From assembly GCA_002361735.1 (NCBI GenBank), contig DETS01000085.1, positions 1-10,283 on the forward strand: a stretch of 10,283 nucleotides of DNA. Direction: 5' to 3'. Position numbers and translations under genes: made by a program. The notes beneath the pieces were generated by a model. The model made no database searches. It was not told where the DNA came from and saw only the letters and a list, made by a program, of their open reading frames with translations. Positions 6,531 through 10,283 of the stretch are shown piece after piece (positions within the stretch are counted from its first letter, which is position 1; every line of letters starts with the position of its first letter). The stretch is from Lachnospiraceae bacterium UBA3282. GTDB taxonomy: Bacteria > Bacillota > Clostridia > Lachnospirales > Lachnospiraceae.

Positions 6531-9227
6531 TCAGCTTTCCTGCTTTTCCTTCCGCACAAACATCAAGCCAAACGTCCCGATTCCACAGTTACTTGACACG
6601 GTAGCGGAAGCCCTTTGCAGCACGATCTTATCAAATGTGACATAACGAGCCACAATGGAAAGGATCTCGTCAATCTGCGCTACGCTGCATCCCGCATAGG
6701 TGACAAACAGGAGGCGGGAGTCGATCTGCGTGCTGTGCTTGAGCAATTTTTTCACGTACTGCCTGGTTGCCCTGTGCATATTGCCGGTTTCGATCCGCCA
6801 GAGCCCCAGCCTGTTTTTTGACATGGCAAGAACGGGATGGAGATTGAGCATGGAGCAGAGTTTGTGTACCGCGCCGGAAACCTTGCCGCAGCGGTGGAGC
6901 GTAGCTGTGCTCGGTACCAGGAAGTTGGAGAAGACGCGCTCTCTGTATCGTTCCAGTGCTTGGCAGATTTCAGGCGCTGTTTTTCCTTCCTCGGCAAGCA
7001 TAGCCGCGTAGAGAACCATGAGACCGTGGCCGCTGCTGATATGACCGGAGTCTAAGATGGTCACGTTGTCAAAGGTGCCAGCAGCCTGACTTGCATTGAG
7101 ATAAGCGCCGCTTAAGTCTGCCGTGGCGGTGATATGGATGACATGCTCCGCCTCTGTGAGCGTCTCCGCAAAGAAATACTCGTACTCGGAAGGAGACGCA
7201 GTGGAGGAATGTGCCTCATTGCCCTCGGTTTCCAGATAGGCGAGCAGGCTGTCGGAGGAGATCTCAAAGAGATCGCAGAAGCGGCCTTCTTTGGTATGGA
7301 CATAGCAGTACATGAGGCGGATCTTAAACCGCTCCAACAGTTCGTTCGGCAGATCGCAGATGCAGTCCGCAGTGATGGCGACCTTGCGTTTCCTCGCACT
7401 GAGTACCTGATTGGGTCCTTCTAATGCTGCCTCGTCGTCTTCTTTGGTTTCCTTTGCCAGATATTCGATCAGTTCATGCGGCAGATACTGCAGCAGACAG
7501 GCCTCCAAAAGCGGGGTGCTGATGGGTTTTGCCAGATAGCCGTCGAAGCCCATACCGCGGTAGACCTGCTCGGCGTCGGACATGACGTTGGCGGTCAGGG
7601 CGATCACGGGCGTTTTCTGGCAGAAACCCTTGGACTGCGTGCGGACAGCGTTGAGCGTGGCAGCGCCATCCATTTCCGGCATCATATGATCCATGAGGAT
7701 GAGATGGTAAGCGTTTTCCGCCGTCTTTTTTAAGGCTTCTTTTCCGCTTTCCGCAGTGTCCACCTGAACTCTGGTATCCCGCAGGAGCTTTACCGCCACC
7801 ATCAGGTTCATGGCATTGTCGTCCACGACCAGGATGCGGGCGTCCGGAGCGATAAAGGTTTGTTGATAGCGGGTACGCTGGCTGAGCTGTTTCTGCGCGG
7901 CAAAGTTGATGGAACCGATGGGGCGCACATTGACAATGCGCTGTTTCAGTTCGATCGTAAAGGTAGATCCCTGATGGTAGACGCTGTCCACAGTGAGTTT
8001 GCCGTCCATCATATCCATCAGTTGTTTGGAGATGCTCAGTCCCAGTCCGGTTCCTTCAATGTTGCGGTTTTCCGTCTCATCCACCCGCTTGAAGGAGTTA
8101 AAGAGGTCGTCCAGACTTTCTTTGCGGATTCCCATGCCGGTATCCTGTACGGAGATACGCAGAAGAATCTGGTCTGCGGCGATACGCTCACCCTTTGCGG
8201 TCAGGGTGACGGAGCCTGCCGTTGTATATTTGACTGCATTGGTCAATAGATTGGTTACTACCTGTTTGATCCGCACTTCGTCTCCGTAGAGCATGGAGGG
8301 AATCTCGGGATCGATGTCTACCTTAAATTCCAAATCTTTCTGATGCGCACGGATCCAGACAAGGTTTACCAGATCGCTGAACATGGAACTGATCTCGTAC
8401 TGGGTGGGTACGATGTCCATCTTGCCCGATTCCAGTTTGGACAGATCGAGGATATCGTTTATGGTCGTGAGCAGCATTTTGCTGGCGTTTTGGATGTTGA
8501 TGGCATTCTCCGCAATTTCGTCTGAAATATCTTCCCGCAGGATCATTTCGTTGAGGCCGATGATGGTGTTGATGGGCGTGCGGATCTCGTGGCTCATATT
8601 GGCAAAAAAAGTATCTTTGGAGCGGGCGATCTGCTCTACTTCCCGCTTTTGCTGTTCGGCAATCTGTTTTTCCTGTTCGTAGGTCTTGGATTGAATCCGC
8701 AGAAGAATACCGATAAACAGGCTCACGCAGACCAATGCGATAAAGGAGTCGGAGAACGTGTAAAATCGTGTGGAATCCGGAATAAACTCCGGATGATAGT
8801 AGGCAACGAAATAGGTCGCGAGAAAAGAGAGGACGGAGAACGTCATGGCAATCACAAAATTTCGTCCCTCAAACAGCAGATAGATATAAACCAGCCCGAG
8901 GATGAACCAGACCGGCATACCGCTCTGTGTGCCGCCGCTTGTAAGAAAGAGCACAGGGAAAAAGATCCCGTTGGTGCTTATGGCGAGAAGCCAAGATGCC
9001 ATTCTGCTATTTCCCTGCGAGATGGTCATATAAATGGAAATGCCGGTAACGACGGCGATGGCTATCAACTCGTACAGGACTCTGTAATTTGCGCCAAGCA
9101 GGACAAGTAAGGTGCCGAGCAAAGAGGAAATGAAGACTAAAAGCATGATAATACGGTTGATTTTCTCTTTGAAAGCAAGCTGTCCCGGAAAAAGGGCATT
9201 CATAAATTTCTGCAGTTTCTTTCTCAT
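6531..9227 (-). CDS. Hybrid sensor histidine kinase with REC and a C-terminal DegV (EDD) domain
   Basis: An 898-residue membrane hybrid kinase. Order seen: about six membrane helices (residues 22-182), a Glu/Gln/Lys-rich coiled segment (183-205), HisKA with NMSHEIRTPIN and His213, and HATPase with NLLTNAVKY (Asn330), DTGMGI and GTGLGLSIS. The REC domain has Asp469/Asp470, phospho-acceptor Asp513 in LMDHMMPEMDG and Lys567 in YLAKPI. After a charged linker a complete DegV fold fills about 615-893: VAITADCICDLP, TASPS (676-680, matching TSQPS of the family), LDSGHISSGHG (Asp726) and LHRCGKVSG (777-785, matching LxxGGRI), ending SSNCGIGTFG. DegV/FakB proteins bind fatty acids and present them to a kinase, so this fusion may link lipid state to phosphorelay; that is inference. 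It starts 3 nt after the upstream hybrid kinase, with GGAAAGG about 15 nt before the ATG, suggesting coupled translation. No terminator is visible past its stop. Confidence 0.9.
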   Translation of the reverse strand: MRKKLQKFMNALFPGQLAFKEKINRIIMLLVFISSLLGTLLVLLGANYRVLYELIAIAVVTGISIYMTISQGNSRMASWLLAISTNGIFFPVLFLTSGGTQSGMPVWFILGLVYIYLLFEGRNFVIAMTFSVLSFLATYFVAYYHPEFIPDSTRFYTFSDSFIALVCVSLFIGILLRIQSKTYEQEKQIAEQQKREVEQIARSKDTFFANMSHEIRTPINTIIGLNEMILREDISDEIAENAINIQNASKMLLTTINDILDLSKLESGKMDIVPTQYEISSMFSDLVNLVWIRAHQKDLEFKVDIDPEIPSMLYGDEVRIKQVVTNLLTNAVKYTTAGSVTLTAKGERIAADQILLRISVQDTGMGIRKESLDDLFNSFKRVDETENRNIEGTGLGLSISKQLMDMMDGKLTVDSVYHQGSTFTIELKQRIVNVRPIGSINFAAQKQLSQRTRYQQTFIAPDARILVVDDNAMNLMVAVKLLRDTRVQVDTAESGKEALKKTAENAYHLILMDHMMPEMDGAATLNAVRTQSKGFCQKTPVIALTANVMSDAEQVYRGMGFDGYLAKPISTPLLEACLLQYLPHELIEYLAKETKEDDEAALEGPNQVLSARKRKVAITADCICDLPNELLERFKIRLMYCYVHTKEGRFCDLFEISSDSLLAYLETEGNEAHSSTASPSEYEYFFAETLTEAEHVIHITATADLSGAYLNASQAAGTFDNVTILDSGHISSGHGLMVLYAAMLAEEGKTAPEICQALERYRERVFSNFLVPSTATLHRCGKVSGAVHKLCSMLNLHPVLAMSKNRLGLWRIETGNMHRATRQYVKKLLKHSTQIDSRLLFVTYAGCSVAQIDEILSIVARYVTFDKIVLQRASATVSSNCGIGTFGLMFVRKEKQES

Positions 9228-9230
9228 ATG

Positions 9231-10283
9231 CTACTTACCAATCCTTTCCAGAAGTTCGGCTGCACCGAGAAAATCAAAATCGGCGGCAAGCGCGCGGATT
9301 TCTTCGGCAGTCTCTTTCAGGGAACCGTCCGCTGCCAGTCTGTCAAGGAGCGGGGACAGTCCTTCGCTCTCGAATGCCGACAGTTTTTCGGAAATCTCTT
9401 GAAGCAGTGCAGGCAGGGATTCCTGCGCACCGTCATCCGCGGCAGATTCGTTTGTCTGCGTGCCGTTTTCCGCGTCCACTTCGTTTGCATCGGTCGGCCC
9501 GCCTGCATTCGATTGCGCGTTTTCTTCTGTGCCGGTGGGAACCGTCTGTTCTCTCTGTTTCGGGTAGACATAAGCGTTATCCGTCAGCGCCTCAAGGAGC
9601 GCGTCATGTTGTTCCATCATGGCTTCGTGATGTTCTAAGATATAATCAATCCGATTTTCCTTACCGGCAAATTCCAGTTCCTTTGCCGCAGCGGAGAGGT
9701 CGTCCGCACCGATGCCTTTGGCATTGCCCTTTAAGGCGTGGACGCAGATCACATAATTTTTCCAATCCTGTTCCGCATAATAGTGGGCAAGATTTTCTCT
9801 GCGTCTGTCTCCTTCCGCGTGAAAGATGGCAACGATTTCCTTAAAGCCTTCCTCGTCGCCGCAGTATGCGCAGGCGTGCTCCAGATTGATGCCTGCTTTG
9901 GTAAGGCGCAGACGACCGCTTGCGGAGGCATCCTCTCCCGAATGGTTGGTTTCGGGCGCAGGGTTCTTTTTCGCCGAAGCCTGCGGCGTATGGGAATTGC
10001 CCGTGTCTGCAGCAGAAGGATCTTTGGCGGGAGCTGACTGTCCATCCTCCTCATCCTCCACCGTGATCTGCATCTGGGAGGGAATGTAGCGGCGGAGGAT
10101 ACGTTCCAGTACGCTCAGCTCGATCGGCTTTGCAATAAAGTCATTGAAGCCCTCCGACATGAACATTTCCCTGGCGCCGCCGATGGCGTTTGCCGTAAAG
10201 GCGATGATGGGGAGAGATTGGTAGTAGAGACCGGGTTTTTGCCTGATTTTGTGCAGCGTCTCCACGCCGTCCATCTCCGGCAT
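9231..10283 (-). CDS. C-terminal part of a hybrid histidine kinase: REC, Hpt and helical tail (5' end outside window)
   Basis: The frame is open to the right edge and begins inside a receiver domain at MPEMDG, just after the phospho-acceptor Asp. The switch region IIAFTANA and Lys52 (window numbering, FIAKPIE) follow. A low-complexity Ala/Pro/Asp/Ser linker (about 73-123) leads to an Hpt domain (about 125-240) with CVHALKGNAKGIGA, His182 being the phosphotransfer residue. A second Asn/Glu/Thr/Ala-rich linker (about 245-290) joins a C-terminal helical piece (LPALLQEISEKLSAF ... FDFLGAAELLERI) that I recall at the end of related clostridial hybrid kinases but cannot name. The membrane sensor and HisKA/HATPase parts should lie to the right of the window. 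The next gene starts 3 nt after the TAG, so the two hybrid kinases are probably one transcript. The Hpt could relay phosphate to the downstream REC. Confidence 0.88.
   Translation of the reverse strand: MPEMDGVETLHKIRQKPGLYYQSLPIIAFTANAIGGAREMFMSEGFNDFIAKPIELSVLERILRRYIPSQMQITVEDEEDGQSAPAKDPSAADTGNSHTPQASAKKNPAPETNHSGEDASASGRLRLTKAGINLEHACAYCGDEEGFKEIVAIFHAEGDRRRENLAHYYAEQDWKNYVICVHALKGNAKGIGADDLSAAAKELEFAGKENRIDYILEHHEAMMEQHDALLEALTDNAYVYPKQREQTVPTGTEENAQSNAGGPTDANEVDAENGTQTNESAADDGAQESLPALLQEISEKLSAFESEGLSPLLDRLAADGSLKETAEEIRALAADFDFLGAAELLERIGK

Noticed and set aside
6531..6604. The last 24 codons of the permease-frame ORF as genuine permease sequence
   Set aside because: They lie exactly antisense to the DegV C-terminus and read as random Ser/Thr-rich sequence; the frame is open there by chance.
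8589..9110. A 173-codon open frame on the + strand opposite the membrane part of the DegV kinase
   Set aside because: It is antisense to a convincingly annotated gene, has a polar composition without recognisable motifs, and has no ribosome site of note.

Overview
The window looks like a chromosomal stretch from a Gram-positive anaerobe of the Clostridia, most likely Lachnospiraceae. This is inferred from protein style: large sensor kinases, a BceS-like kinase, an Rpn-type nuclease relic, a strong AGGAGG ribosome site and moderate GC. No rRNA or marker gene confirms it. Almost everything here is signal transduction.

Left block (about 2-4179, + strand): a 904-residue multi-pass sensor histidine kinase overlaps by ATGA an S41-family peptidase-like lipoprotein. 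The overlap and a strong ribosome site suggest coupled translation. The kinase's response regulator is not in the window and may lie just upstream.

Middle block (about 4180-6530, + strand): a gene graveyard. After a structured leader (candidate promoter, a long imperfect hairpin, and a hairpin that buries the ribosome site) come four relics. They are a truncated Rpn/PD-(D/E)XK nuclease, an OmpR-type response regulator missing most of its effector domain, a BceS-like kinase with an in-frame TAG and no 3' end, and the last part of a BceB/FtsX-like ABC permease. The order regulator-kinase-(ATPase missing)-permease is that of a BceRSAB peptide-antibiotic sensing and detoxification module. It appears to have collapsed by at least three deletions and a nonsense mutation.

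Right block (6531-10283, - strand): two hybrid sensor kinases separated by only 3 nt, apparently one operon read leftward. The upstream one, cut by the window edge, ends in REC, Hpt and a helical tail. The downstream one is a complete 898-residue protein with a six-helix membrane sensor, HisKA, HATPase and REC, fused to a C-terminal DegV (EDD) domain, a fatty-acid-binding fold. The two could form a phosphorelay in which the Hpt of the first serves the REC of the second. The kinase-DegV fusion is the most interesting object in the window: it suggests a two-component protein that reads or controls fatty-acid status. The permease relic abuts the stop codon of this gene directly, which marks a deletion endpoint.
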